Source: Ophiosphaerella korrae (taxonomy: Eukaryota; Ascomycota; Dothideomycetes; Pleosporales; Phaeosphaeriaceae). From it: a stretch of DNA of 64,000 bases. The translations under genes and the position numbers were made by a program. The first letter of the stretch is position 1. The number at the start of each line of letters is the position of its first letter. Shown here piece by piece: positions 47,198 to 57,938 of the stretch. Below the pieces are notes generated by a model. The model made no database searches. It saw only the letters and a program-made list of their open reading frames with translations, and had not been told where the DNA came from. The stretch spans positions 186,001 through 250,000 of the forward strand of contig JALNQF010000020.1 of assembly GCA_028456385.1 (NCBI GenBank), in the 5' to 3' direction.

Positions 47198-48108
47198 GAA
47201 ATTTAGATCCTTTATCGTTGATCAACACGCAGTATGAGCAGTCATATTGACTAGAATGAGCTCGCTCTGTGTTGCTCTGTTACAATCTTCAAGTCAGAAA
47301 GCTTTGTTGGCAATAACATGCCAGTTTCCGATCTTGAAAACTCGTGATACAGCCTTGCGAAAAACGGAAGTAAGTAACTGGTAACCTGCATGCTGTATGC
47401 CAGCAAAATGTGTCATAATCCCTGTCGAGCACTCAAAAACTCAACATGAACAGCCAGAACCTCGGAATAAATGCATCTAAGTACCCACACCCACCTCGAT
47501 CTCGGGCACCCGAAGCTAAACCCAAGCATTCCGAACGTGACAACCAGGTCCTCATCCTGCCTCCCTCCCCAATCCACGAAAACAACCCTTGGTATCTCAG
47601 AAGCGGGGACCCAGGAACTCGGCCACAGTCCAGAGCCGACAAACGCGGGGCACAACAGTAGGATCTACATTACCACACCACCACCATCACCACCCCAGAC
47701 GGTGAACATCGGCCTAACTGCCAGGCTTCTGGCGCGAAGCACGGGCAAGCGGAACGAGCCCGTCGCTCGCAGGCAGCACCATTCTCGAAGGAGTAACCTT
47801 TGGGGCCAGATTGTGGGGAATAGACGGCGCCACGTGACGCCCGAGTACACAAGTTTGCATTTTAGCTTATTCGCTGTGGCTAGTGGCGGAATGGTGCCCT
47901 GACACGGTGGTGGTCGAGCCGAGTATTATGCTGTGCATCGTCGCGCTGCGTGGAGGGCTTGCTTGATTCCGCTTGGGCGGTTGACTCGGGTCTGGTCTCG
48001 TGAGTACTGGCCTGGTATTGTGTAGCGCTGCGACGCTGCGACGCTATATAAGGGTGCTTAAGCGCCGTTGAAGCTCGGTAACATAGGATTGTAGATTTGA
48101 CCGAGAAT
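47198..48108. other. Intergenic region with alcohol-oxidase promoter
   Basis: About 900 bases. Long frames at 47446-47902 have no domain signal. The final 100 bases hold the TATA element listed separately and the short repeat gctgcgac at about 48029-48044. Confidence 0.5.
48046..48053 (+). promoter_or_regulatory. TATA box of the GMC oxidoreductase gene
   Basis: The sequence tatataag lies 56 bases before the ATG at 48109, a normal distance for a fungal core promoter. No other TATA-like sequence is closer. Confidence 0.55.
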
Positions 48109-50085
48109 ATGGGTGTTCAGAACAAGCTTGCAGATGGCGTCGACGAGGTGGATATTATCATCGCTGGAGGTACACTTTGTTCAAAGCACTTTTAGGACAT
48201 CTGCTAAATAATCCCAGGCGGAACGACAGGGTGCATCATCGCTGGGCGCCTGGCTGAAGCGGATCCCAATCTTTCCATTCTCGTGATTGAAGGCGGGTCG
48301 AACAACAAAGATGTCCCGCACATTGTCACTCCCGTGTTCTATCTACAGAATCTTTTACCTGCTACTAAGACAGCTTTGTTCTACAAGGGCAACAAGGCGC
48401 CACAGCTTGCGGACCGAGAGCCGATTGTACCATGTGGCGGCACGCTAGGTGGCGGCAGTTCGATTAATTTCATGATGTATACGAGAGCGCAACGAAGTGA
48501 TTTCGACAGCTGGAAGACAGAAGGATGGACGGCAGATGATATGTGGCCGCATCTGAAGAGGGTATATTATACTCAATACGACATATATTCCCGAATCTAT
48601 ACTGACCGTAATAGCTTGAAACATACCACGGCCCAGGCGAGAAAGGGCACCACGGGTATGATGGCCCTATCAACGTGTCCGACGGAGGCTTCAGGGCGAA
48701 GACAGCCGAGGACGACTTCATGCAGGCCGCCAAAGCCGTTGGCATTGCTGAGATCGAGGACTTGCAGAACCTAGACGACAACAACGGTATCCAACGATGG
48801 CAACGCTATGTCTGTCCAAATGGAAAGCGCCAAGATACCGCGCATAGATACCTCCATCCGAAGCTAGAAGACGGAAAACACCCAAACCTGCACGTCCTCG
48901 TAGAATCCAAAGTCGTGCGCGTCTTATTCGACGAAAGCAAGCGCGCAGTCGGCGTCGAGTACACGCCCAACCCGGAATTCCAGCCCGTTATTGGCCTAAC
49001 ACCACATCCCGTGAAGAGCGTCAAAGCCCGGAAGCTCGTCGTTGTAACATGCGGCGCCTGCGGTACACCCCCCGTCCTCGAACGCTCCGGCCTCGGCGAC
49101 CCGAAGATTCTCGCGCGCGCAGGCGTGCCCGTCGTCGAAGAGCTGCGCGGCGTAGGCAAAGACTACCAAGACCACCACCTACTCTTGTGGCCGTACAAGA
49201 CCAACCTCGAACCGGACCAGACAATCGACAGGATTCTCAGCGGCCGTGTCGACGCTGCGGAGTTGATTAAGAACAATGATAAAGTGCTGGGCTGGAATGC
49301 AATCGACATATCCTCAAAGCTGCGTCCATCCGAACAAGAAGTCACCGCCCTCGGCCCGGCATTCAGACAAGCGTGGGACAGGGATTTCAAAGACAAGCCG
49401 AACCGCCCACTCATGCTGTGCGGCGTGATCCAAGCGTAAGTCGAACAAGCCCCCACACACCGACCCACAATCTAACCAGCGTGCCAGTTTCCTTGGTGAT
49501 CCGTCCTCCGTGCCAACAGGCCAGTACATCACCATAGGCACGTACACGGCGTACCCGTACTCTCGTGGGCACATACACATCACGGGCCCGAAAGTCGACG
49601 ACGCGCTCGACTTCGACGTGGGCTTCTTCAACGACGCGCACGACATCGATCTCAAGAAGCAAATCTGGGCGTACAAGAAGCAGCGCGAAGTCGTGCGGCG
49701 CACGGCCTACTACCGCGGCGAGCTCGCTGCAGGCCATCCAAAGTTCCCAGAGGGCTCGGCGGCGGCGGCGGTCGAGACGGAAGGGCCGTTGCAGGATGTG
49801 CAGAACTTGGTGTACAGTGAGGACGACGATAAGGCGATTGAGCAGTGGTTGCGCGAACATGTTGATACGACGTGGCACTCGATGGCTACGTGTAAGATGG
49901 CGCCGAGGGAGGAGGATGGGGTTGTTGATGCGAGTTTGAACGTGTATGGCGTGAAGGGGTTGAAGCTTGCGGATTTGAGTATTGCGCCGGAGAATGTGGG
50001 TGCGAATACTAATAATACTGCGCTGGTGATAGGTGAGAAGGCGGCGCAGATTATTTTGGCGGAGCTGGGGGTTACAACGTCTTGA
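48109..50085 (+). CDS. GMC oxidoreductase, alcohol (methanol) oxidase-like
   Basis: Four exons: 48109-48169, 48218-48561, 48615-49435, 49488-50085 (1824 bases, 607 residues). The FAD-binding start VDIIIAGGGTTGCIIAGRL is rebuilt exactly by the first splice. GMC signature 1 is GGTLGGGSSINFMMYTRAQR (about 93-112), signature 2 is GACGTPPVLERSGLG (about 281-295). The catalytic His lies in WHSMATCKM (about 538) and the second catalytic residue is Asn in GANTNNTALVIGEKAA (about 570), the His/Asn pair of alcohol oxidases. These enzymes oxidise short-chain alcohols to aldehydes with production of hydrogen peroxide. The C-terminus ends GVTTS and lacks a PTS1 peroxisomal signal found in yeast AOX proteins, and no signal peptide is seen, so its location is open. 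It is about 50 residues shorter than yeast methanol oxidase. Confidence 0.9.
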
Positions 50086-50291
50086 AATGGTTGTGTTTCA
50101 ACGGATCGGTGCAGTGTACGATGTTTTTGGTGGCCGCGGTTTAGGATTGCGCTGTATGTTAGTTGGTGCAGTGAGGACGTTTGCGTAGCGTGCACGCACT
50201 TCCAATATCACATGTTGACAACGATTGCGGGGCTCTCACTCATGACCTCTCAGCTAATCATGCATGGCGACATGCACAACAAACTAGTCAT

Positions 50292-51116
50292 TCAAACCCT
50301 CAGACGCAGAACCTCGCACCACAACCGCACCGCCTTCTCTTTCGCCTTGGAGCCCGTCACATACTCGCGAGCCATCATAAACTCCTTGATCTCCGCCTTC
50401 CCCAAATCGCGCGCCTCTTTAATTCTCTCCCAGCAGGCGCGTACGATCGCTTGCGCATACTCGAAATCGACTCCGTTTTCTACACTTTCGTCAGGCGCCT
50501 CGTCAGGATCCTCGGCGCCAACTGTCGTGCTGATGCAGACGATAATACCGGGAGACTGTAAACTGCCAGATTGCATTCCTTCGCGGCTCGATCGCAGCTC
50601 TCCCATTTGTATCGTGCAGAGGCCCGCGGTGTATGTTGTTCCGTGGGGCAGTTGGAGGAGGTTGCGGGGCTGCCACAGTGATGCGAATTGATTCCTGATT
50701 AACATGGCATGGCTCTCTTGTTGGCGTAGCGGTATGGAGCACACGGGACTTTTACCAGCTGGGCGTTGGATGCACGTGTACGTGCGGGTGGGATGGAGAC
50801 TGGAAAGGTGGAGGATGTGCTGCAATGTGTGTGGAAATGGCTTTGGCTTGCCGTCGGCGTCAGTGGCTGGTTTATGGGCTGGGGGCATTGTGTCGCGAAA
50901 GAGTCGGTATTGGAGTGACCATGGTGATTGTCGTGTTGCGCCCTCGATGTTTTGTTCGATGCTCTGGACAAGGCTATTTACGGTGTTGAGGGCGGCATCG
51001 AGGTTGTTTGAGGGATTGCTGATGAAGTAGATGCTAAGCGTATGCTGTCAGCTGGGCTTCCGGTCGTTGTTGGCCATGATAAAAGAGACATGGAGTGCTT
51101 ACGCGCTGTACTTCAT
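50292..51116 (-). CDS. MED20: Mediator complex subunit 20 (Med20/Srb2)
   Basis: Two exons, 51116-51103 (only 14 bases) and 51033-50292, join to 756 bases (251 residues). The spliced start MKYSAIYFISNPSNNLDAAL matches the usual fungal Med20 opening; further on come SLQYRLFRDTMPP and the beta-strand-rich Med20 core (TYTCIQ; TTYTAGLCTIQMGELRS), ending with a helical C-terminus (AQAIVRACWERIKEARDLG). Med20 belongs to the Mediator head module with Med8 and Med18 and contacts RNA polymerase II machinery in the nucleus. The tiny first exon would be missed by a simple ORF scan. Identification rests on remembered family pattern. Confidence 0.8.
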
Positions 51117-51545
51117 CTTAATAGTCGACGTCGAATATTGAGAGTTGAGACGCCGACACGGTGATTTGCGAATATGTGGGACCAATAATAGAACGCTGGA
51201 ATTATGGTGGCAATGTGAAGGCGGTTGGCAGAGCGAACCCTGGCTTTAGTGGGTGGTGGTGTGGTGACGCGAAGGTGAATGTGGATTACATGTGATCGAC
51301 GCCAGGGTGTACCATGGTCTGCGTGTCTCACGTGTTATGGAACGGAGAGTCAAGTGCGGCGCGGGCACAGTCTGTGCGCAAGCTGTGCCGCTTTGCTGAA
51401 TGCACTCGGTGCTGCCATCAAGGCTCAATTCTTGCTCTAGACACTACACACACAGCAATTCTTTCTTAGTTGAATAATTGACACAATCTCTCTTAATTAT
51501 TGTTCCTTCTTTTGATTATCCTCTAACTTCAGGTTAAGAGGTTCT
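51117..51545. other. Divergent promoter region
   Basis: About 430 bases between the divergently transcribed Med20 and phosphotransferase genes; it should hold both promoters. No coding signal. Confidence 0.5.
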
Positions 51546-53426
51546 ATGAATCATATTATTTCGAGTAGGGCAAGGTCTTGCCTGTTGTCGTACCTCTTCT
51601 GCACGCAGCACACATCATTTCCAACCCAAACTTCAAATTTTCTATATCGGACAATACTCCACCGATCATTCTTTGGTAGCACGACATTCAATTTTTCAAG
51701 GAAGACGATGGGCGCCCCCACACAACGTGAGCACCTTCCATAGTCTCCCTTTTTCATCAACGAACCGTGGTCCTAATGTGGATGTAGGCCTTGATCCTTA
51801 CACTTATACCAGCGGCCGATGGCTCCGTTGCGATGAGCTAGAGCGAGAATCACGCCTCATACGGTTTGATTTTGACGCTCTATGTCGTAGAATCATAGAG
51901 CTATGCCCTGATGCCAGCTCCATCGCCTCGTACGACAAGATAGAAGGCGGGTTTAACAGAGTTTTCATATTTCACACTGACAACGGAAAACGCATCGTCG
52001 CGAGATTGCCCTTTGCATTGGCAGGGCCATCAAGGTTGACGACTAGCTCCGAAGTTGCGACCATCAAGTATCGTACGTTTTGCATAAATAGAATGAGTGA
52101 GATGAAGTGGCTCAGCGACTAACCGCTATGCATCTTTTTAGTACAAGCCAAAACCAGCACCCCCATTCCAAAAATCCTTGACTGGAGCGACGACGCTTCA
52201 AATACCATTGGGAGTGAATACATCATTATGGAACATGCTCTCGGGATCCCATTGCATCAGAAATGGCCAACTATGGACGTGAGCGATCAAATTCGGTGCA
52301 TAGAGGCTGCCTACAAAAAACTCAAAGAAGTCGTCGACCTCAAATTTCCAGGCTATGGGAGTTTGTACTTTGCCAACACGCCGTATATCACCGCCCCCAA
52401 GCTATTATTAGACCAGGAATTCTGCATTGGTCCCCACTGTGGAAGTATCTATTGGAATTGTAATGTTAGACAGCCTAGATATTATCATAATGTCAACCCA
52501 AATCAGGGACCATGTACGTTTTACTATCTGCCTTCGGACGGGCCGAACACTAAGCAAATACCTCAGGGCCTGAACTCGCCGCATACTGTGACGGTCTCAT
52601 CGATACCGGAATTTCCAGAATCCCACCGGCCGGAGCTATCCCAAAACGACCACGTTATCATGGATCGATCCAGACTCACCACAACCTACTCGAACACGGT
52701 CGCGCGGTGTTAAAGAAGATGGTTAAGGACCCGCGAATACATAGCGCTGCCAGCCCTGTAATGTTTCACCCTGACCTGCATAAAAGAAATATTTTTGTCT
52801 CTGAGGATAATCCCACCATCATCACTGCCATTATCGATTGGCAATCTTCTAGCGTGGAGCCAGCATTTTGGTATACAGATGAGGTGCCAGACTTTGCGCA
52901 GCCTATTCCTGATTCTTCGTACGAAGATCAACTCGAACCCAAAAGCGAGGCATGTGCAAAGGCATATGACATTTGCACTCAATTTCTTATTCCAAAGCTG
53001 TCCGAACCTCGATTAATGGATGAGGCCTTTTTTCGGCCTTTTCGATATTGCTACCGGACCTGGGAAGACGGCGCCGTTGCTTTTCGTGAGGAGCTGATCC
53101 AGACTTCGCGACGCTGGAAGGAACTTGGCCTTGCGGAATCGTGCCCATTTCCTTTACCCAATCCCGACGAATATGCTGCCCATAAAAAAGAGTATAAACT
53201 TTTTGAGGCAGCGCACCAATTGAAACACAGTTTATCAGGTCTACTCAATACCGCATCTGACGGTTGGGTTCCTCTAGAACACTGGGAAGCAACTGAGTCA
53301 GCTCATAAGGAACTTTTCAAGGGAATGTTGCAGGAGATTCTGGGAAATGAGCATCCCGACGACGATGAGCCGATCAGAGACCAGACAGACCTTAGAGAGA
53401 TTTGGCCATTCGACCTAAAGGAATGA
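51546..53426 (+). CDS. AIM9-like aminoglycoside phosphotransferase (APH) family protein, mitochondrial
   Basis: Four exons: 51546-51726, 51788-52072, 52142-52513, 52567-53426 (1698 bases, 565 residues). The first exon is rich in Arg, Ser and Phe without acidic residues, a likely mitochondrial presequence. The body begins LDPYTYTSGRWLRCDELE, typical of fungal AIM9-like proteins. Kinase-fold features: IEGGFNRVFIF (nucleotide loop), RIVARLPF (Lys/Arg strand), EYIIMEHALGIPLHQKW (hinge), catalytic loop MFHPDLHKRNIFV near 346 and IIDWQSSSVEPAF near 368, which supplies the metal-binding Asp. AIM9 is linked to mitochondrial inheritance in yeast; the substrate of this family is unknown. All splice joins keep frame. 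Confidence 0.87.
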
Positions 53427-54608
53427 GTGTCTATACTTAGGTACAGAGGGCCGACGAGAGCCGGGCAATACTTTCATTACGCAATAATGTTGCATCAGTA
53501 CGCAGGCCTCTTTAAAATCTCATTGGTCGCCCCTCTTCCTTGTGTCTTAATAGTCGCATGGAAATTTGGCGGGTATGGAACCACCGCTACCACCATGAAT
53601 TGTACCGGCTTATGCATGGTAGAGACATGATCGATCAGATTAAAGTGAAACGAGGCGTATTGTTACGCCACATTGCATGAAGCTACTACAAATTTTGGGA
53701 ATTAGATGTGGGATTGATTGGATGCTACTCATGCAGCATGTTGCTATGCCTATTGCTCGGGTAACAAACTTTGAGAAGATTGTGGATGACCAGGTTGCAG
53801 TGTGATACAGTACACAACTGTGCCGTATCGCTTAGACACCGAGCTTGAGGGTGAATGTTTTAGTTGACCGAATGTTATTCGTGATGCAGCGTATCGCTTG
53901 GAAAATATAGATAATATGCTTCGTATCCTACTATTGGGAGACCCTTGGCTAATAAGTCTAATTTGGACTTTAATTCTTTTCGTTGGGCTACATGACTTCA
54001 GCATTGCCTGTAGCAATGTCATTCTTAGCATCAGAGGGCGAGTCATCCGCCCAGCAAGATTAAGGATGCTGCTTCTATTGCACTGTCTCACAAGGCTCCC
54101 AGACTTTCAAGCTTGGTTTATTAGTTCGCTTCTCGCAGACCTCTAGTATCTCATTTTAGGATCAGCGTGTTGCATAGTGACCAAGCTCTCTGCTACCCCA
54201 CCTCCGTGCATACGCCTCTTCTGTGTCAAAGCCAGATCGAATGGTCCTCGGTAGGATCTGAGAAAAGCTGAGAGATGTAAAACGCCCCACCTGGGAGCTG
54301 TGCCACCCTCCATCGGTCAAGGTTTACCGCCAGTGTCATCAGATGCATCAAACCGCCTGTCTTCAATTTTATTGACTACCTGCTAGAAAGTCGCTAGAGC
54401 GTGCAGTATTTAAATCATAGGTCATCCGGAATCTAAACTGTCCGCTGTGTATCAAGTGTATCTCATCCAACCCCAGTCTATTCAAGAGCTAAACTATCTT
54501 TTGCAATCTGCCTACCTCCTCAGCCAGTCCCCCTCTTCCACAAGCAAGCCACCAGCAGCGTAGCTAAATAAATCTATCCAATAAATTAACCTTCCGGCTA
54601 GCGCAACT
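53427..54608. other. Intergenic region, nothing recognised
   Basis: About 1.2 kb. Opposed frames at 53750-54091 (minus) and 53898-54146 (plus, hydrophobic) overlap each other and carry no motif. Confidence 0.45.
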
Positions 54609-54965
54609 ATGTCCAAAGCAATCGATGGTTTCGCTTCAAAGGCAAAGTCCCTGAGCAACCCTGCCTCCAAATTCACTGCTTCGGCTGTAGAAGGCAGTCG
54701 TCTCTTGCCTTCCAAGAAAAAGGACGCCGAGTTCCAGCTCCGTATCGACGCAGGCCACTACGACTCTACCACCAAGAAGCTCAACGTCGTTCTTCAGGTC
54801 AACTCGCAGGCCAAAAGCCCGGCGTTAAAGGACTGGATTAAGCAAAATTCGACGCACGGGAAACTAGGCACAGAGACCTTTGATACGGTTGCCGCGGACA
54901 AAAACACCGAATTCAACAGGGTCCTGTCATCCCTTGCGGAACAAGCAAAGAAGAAACTGGGTTAA
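54609..54965 (+). CDS. Small hypothetical protein (118 aa)
   Basis: Single exon starting MSKAIDGFASKAKSLSNPAS. It is hydrophilic, lysine-rich, without signal peptide, cysteine or membrane segment, and with a probable alpha/beta core (AEFQLRIDAGHYDSTTKKLN; VVLQVNSQAKSPALKDWIKQ) and a helical end (NRVLSSLAEQAKKKLG). Composition, an upstream CT-rich leader and a clean stop argue that it is a real gene. No function can be given. Confidence 0.6.
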   Translation: MSKAIDGFASKAKSLSNPASKFTASAVEGSRLLPSKKKDAEFQLRIDAGHYDSTTKKLNVVLQVNSQAKSPALKDWIKQNSTHGKLGTETFDTVAADKNTEFNRVLSSLAEQAKKKLG

Positions 54966-55477
54966 GAAATTGTTGCTCGTATGCGAGCGGTGTAATAGCG
55001 GAATGGCACACGAGGGGGGAACGGAGCTAGTAAATGGCCTTGGAAGATGTGTGGCGGAATCGCGTCTGAGGCAGATCGTATCGGAGGATGACCCACGTGA
55101 CTTGGCTTGAGCCTGATTCAATGTCAAGGCTTATCACTGGCTCCTTGACCAGTGCTAAGACACTAGTTACCATGGTGGATAGCGTCTGTACCCTCGGCAG
55201 GGAGGACAGATGTGCTTGCAAAGTTGATATTGATGTGTCTATGCTGCTAACCTTAGCTATACCTCCAGTTAACTAACTTAACTCTCTGAAAACGCTTATA
55301 GAATTCGCTACCTTATAAGCCTGTGGTAGGAGCGGGTCGGCTACCCTCTCTGCTAGCATTACTAAGGTATTCATCCACTTCAGTTTGACCACGCGCAAAG
55401 TCAAGGACATAGTAAAACCACCCTATAGGATACAAAGTCAACCAGGCCACCCTCTTTTCGTCCCTCACATATCGCAC
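54966..55477. other. Convergent intergenic region
   Basis: About 500 bases between two convergent genes; nothing recognised. Confidence 0.5.
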
Positions 55478-56713
55478 TCACACAGCCGCCAGCCAAAACC
55501 ATCCCCAGACAGAATCAAACGCAACTTTGTACTTGCGATAAACATGCATTCCCGTGTTCACGCGGAAGCTCTTCGCATCATTATTCACATAGAAATACAC
55601 CACATCCGGCGTAACCCCCGCCGCAATCGTCGCCGCATCACCCACGTCAAATTCCTCATTCTTGTTCCCCACCGGCGGCGGCGGCCAAAAATCGATATGC
55701 ACGTGCGAAGCAGCGTCGAGCGTGTATGTGGTCGATCCCGCAGCGATAGGCGTCTTGTGTATGCGTCCGTTGAAGTCCCAGGTTACCGTGGTGGAGCCGT
55801 CCATGAAGTGGCTGTACGGCATGTGCAAGTAGCTTTTTGTCACGCCGGTGTCGAGGAGGGCGCGCATGGGGACACAGGGGCTGGAGTCGACGCTTACGCA
55901 CGAGGGGAGGCCGTTCCAGTCTGGAAGGCTCGAGCCCGAGCCTGGAGAGGGGTTCTCGAGCTGCGCGTGGGGTTGCTCGTCTCTGGTGAAGGGCCCCATG
56001 CTTGAGTCTGTCAAGCCGAGTGTGATGCCGTACCGGTCGAGCTGGTACCCCCTGTGGAAAGTGGGCCATGTCACAGCTACGCCACCTATAGTGCTAACTT
56101 TCAGTGTGGGATTCATGTCTGGAAAAGCTTGCGGTTGGTCTGGACCACGGCGTCCAAAGCCTATGCCGAGGATTCCGAAGCCGGTGGGGTCTCGGGTGGG
56201 CGGTTTTCCTGTGCAGCTGTCTGTGTCCCCGTTCTTTCCCCAGTCGTCGCAGTGTTCTGTTTTCTCCGTTACGGCGAGGATCTTGAGGGTGGATTTCACG
56301 GTGTGTACAGGATCGTTTATGTTGAAGTAAACGTCCTTTTCGATCCACCAGCCGGCGTAGAGGATCTTGCTGCTGGTGAGATATTGCCAACCTCTTTCTG
56401 CGCCAGGGCCGGTGGGGACGGTGAACCCGGGGATACTGGCCGCGGGGAGAACGATACCAGTAGAGCCAGTATCTACGAATGGGTGGTAGACCTTTGTATT
56501 GATAGTGGACCCCGGGGGACCATTGCTGAGTTGGATGGGGACGTGATATACGCTGGTGAATGGGGTGGTCATGGATTGGGCGTCTTCGAAGGGGATGAGG
56601 ACTGAAACTGTGGAGCTAGCATAGGGACCTGCGCGTGCAAGGCGAAACAAGTATAGAGAGGTAATTATGGAAATTGCGAGAATTGGAGACATATTGAAGG
56701 TATTGAACGGCAA
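55478..56713 (-). CDS. Secreted pepsin-like aspartyl protease family protein
   Basis: Intronless, 411 residues from the Met at 56713 (a second Met at 56692 may be the true start). A signal peptide is likely (SPILAISIITSLYLFRLARA). Two aspartyl-protease motifs are present, FVDTGSTGIVLP (Asp81) and ALLDTGVTKSYLH (Asp288), with the matching hydrophobic Gly motif GILGIGFGRRG between. Cysteines (HCDDWG, DSCTG, SCVSVDSSPC) suggest disulfides. The second motif has Val where Ser/Thr is usual, and no standard flap Tyr can be pointed out, so activity is uncertain. It would act outside the cell or at the wall. A TATA-like run and a strong palindrome lie directly upstream. Confidence 0.72.
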   Translation of the reverse strand: MPFNTFNMSPILAISIITSLYLFRLARAGPYASSTVSVLIPFEDAQSMTTPFTSVYHVPIQLSNGPPGSTINTKVYHPFVDTGSTGIVLPAASIPGFTVPTGPGAERGWQYLTSSKILYAGWWIEKDVYFNINDPVHTVKSTLKILAVTEKTEHCDDWGKNGDTDSCTGKPPTRDPTGFGILGIGFGRRGPDQPQAFPDMNPTLKVSTIGGVAVTWPTFHRGYQLDRYGITLGLTDSSMGPFTRDEQPHAQLENPSPGSGSSLPDWNGLPSCVSVDSSPCVPMRALLDTGVTKSYLHMPYSHFMDGSTTVTWDFNGRIHKTPIAAGSTTYTLDAASHVHIDFWPPPPVGNKNEEFDVGDAATIAAGVTPDVVYFYVNNDAKSFRVNTGMHVYRKYKVAFDSVWGWFWLAAV

Positions 56714-56795
56714 AGAAAATTGTAATGGTGCAAACGATAAAAAGTGGCGATTGTATAGAACTTTGAGCTCTGCCCCTTACAAGAAAACTATCCGT

Positions 56796-56832
56796 ATATA
56801 TATAAACTCAAATGTAGATACATTTGAGTTTG
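56796..56832 (-). promoter_or_regulatory. TATA run next to a 28-bp palindrome, protease promoter
   Basis: The run tatatatata (56796-56805) reads as a TATA box on the minus strand, about 85-100 bases upstream of the protease start. It abuts a perfect inverted repeat, aaactcaaatgta (56805-56817), two-base centre, tacatttgagttt (56820-56832). Position and symmetry suit a binding site for a dimeric regulator; a chance hairpin is possible but 13-base perfect arms are unusual. Confidence 0.5.
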
Positions 56833-57938
56833 GAGTAGAGAAAGAAGAGGAAGATGGGAAGCTGTCGTTGGTGCTTGCAACAACCGGCTTAGGTGTGGCG
56901 TTGTGGCGGTCAAGCACTGCCACATCTGCTAGCCCCAGTTCCTCCAATGCGAGATCTGGTCCAAGCTGCTTGGCTAGCCATGGGTCCTGTTTTGGTTCCT
57001 GCAGTAGGGCCCTATTCTAGGTGCCTAGTGCAACATTCCTTTTCCAGAGGTCTAATCTACGGAAATCCGAGCCCACTGCGGGCTCTAAACTAGTCTGCTT
57101 TGGCTTCGGCTACTTCTTATAAGTATTTTAAGGTTCATCCGTTAATAAGTTAGTTCTTCAAAAGGTTCTACTTGACTAACCATCAGCGGCAAGAATAAAA
57201 TTAGCTTCGACAAGGCACCGCTGACCAAAAGCAGGTTTAATTTTGCAGCTGCCCGCTGAACAAACATACTAGCCCTTTCTCACCGGAAACGGGCCCCACA
57301 ACGAGAACCAGAAAGACCCCTGTGCTCGGCATCTCTTGGCATCCACCACTCTTCCTACAGCATATTCTGTCCGGTGGCAACAACGCCCATCCAACCTCTA
57401 TCTTCATCAATGCCAGGAAAATAACGCCTCTCGCGCATTGTGGCACTGGAGGCTGTCGAGACTACAGCAGAAGACTGGCGGTTACCTCTGGCACAGCCTG
57501 CTTTACGCCACACGTTTCAATAGATTTTACGCGTCATTTGCTCCACCTATCAATTTCAATCCGACACCCTAGGCACAGCGCTCGCGTCGTCTCTGGTAGC
57601 AGCTACGCCGCGGTTAGACCAGCTTACCGATTGCTATCCAATCCAGCGGAGGCTTCATAAACATACGGTTGCCAGGCTGAAAGTGCAGCTCTTGGAAAAG
57701 AAAAAAGCATCAATGAAGTGCAGCTTCAAACGAGGAGGACGCCATTTAGCGAGAAGGACCTCATCTGGCGAAGCTCAGCCCCCTCTAGAATTGTATTTAA
57801 GACCACTCTCTGCACCTGTTGGCTCAGTCTTCAACACTGTCGCAGTTGATATCCGTCTCCTCGTCCAATTCTGTGACCCAGTTTCTCTCAATTGATCTCC
57901 ATTCTTTCATCCACATTCTGTGATCCAGTAAATCCTCC
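56833..57938. other. Divergent intergenic region
   Basis: About 1.1 kb between the protease and membrane-protein genes; frames at 57322-57660 and 57683-57895 have no support. CT-rich sequence at about 57840-57935 probably belongs to the 5' leader of the membrane-protein gene. Confidence 0.45.

Noticed and set aside
55385..56005. Plus-strand frame of 206 codons rich in Arg and His
   Set aside because: Antisense shadow of the aspartyl-protease-like gene.
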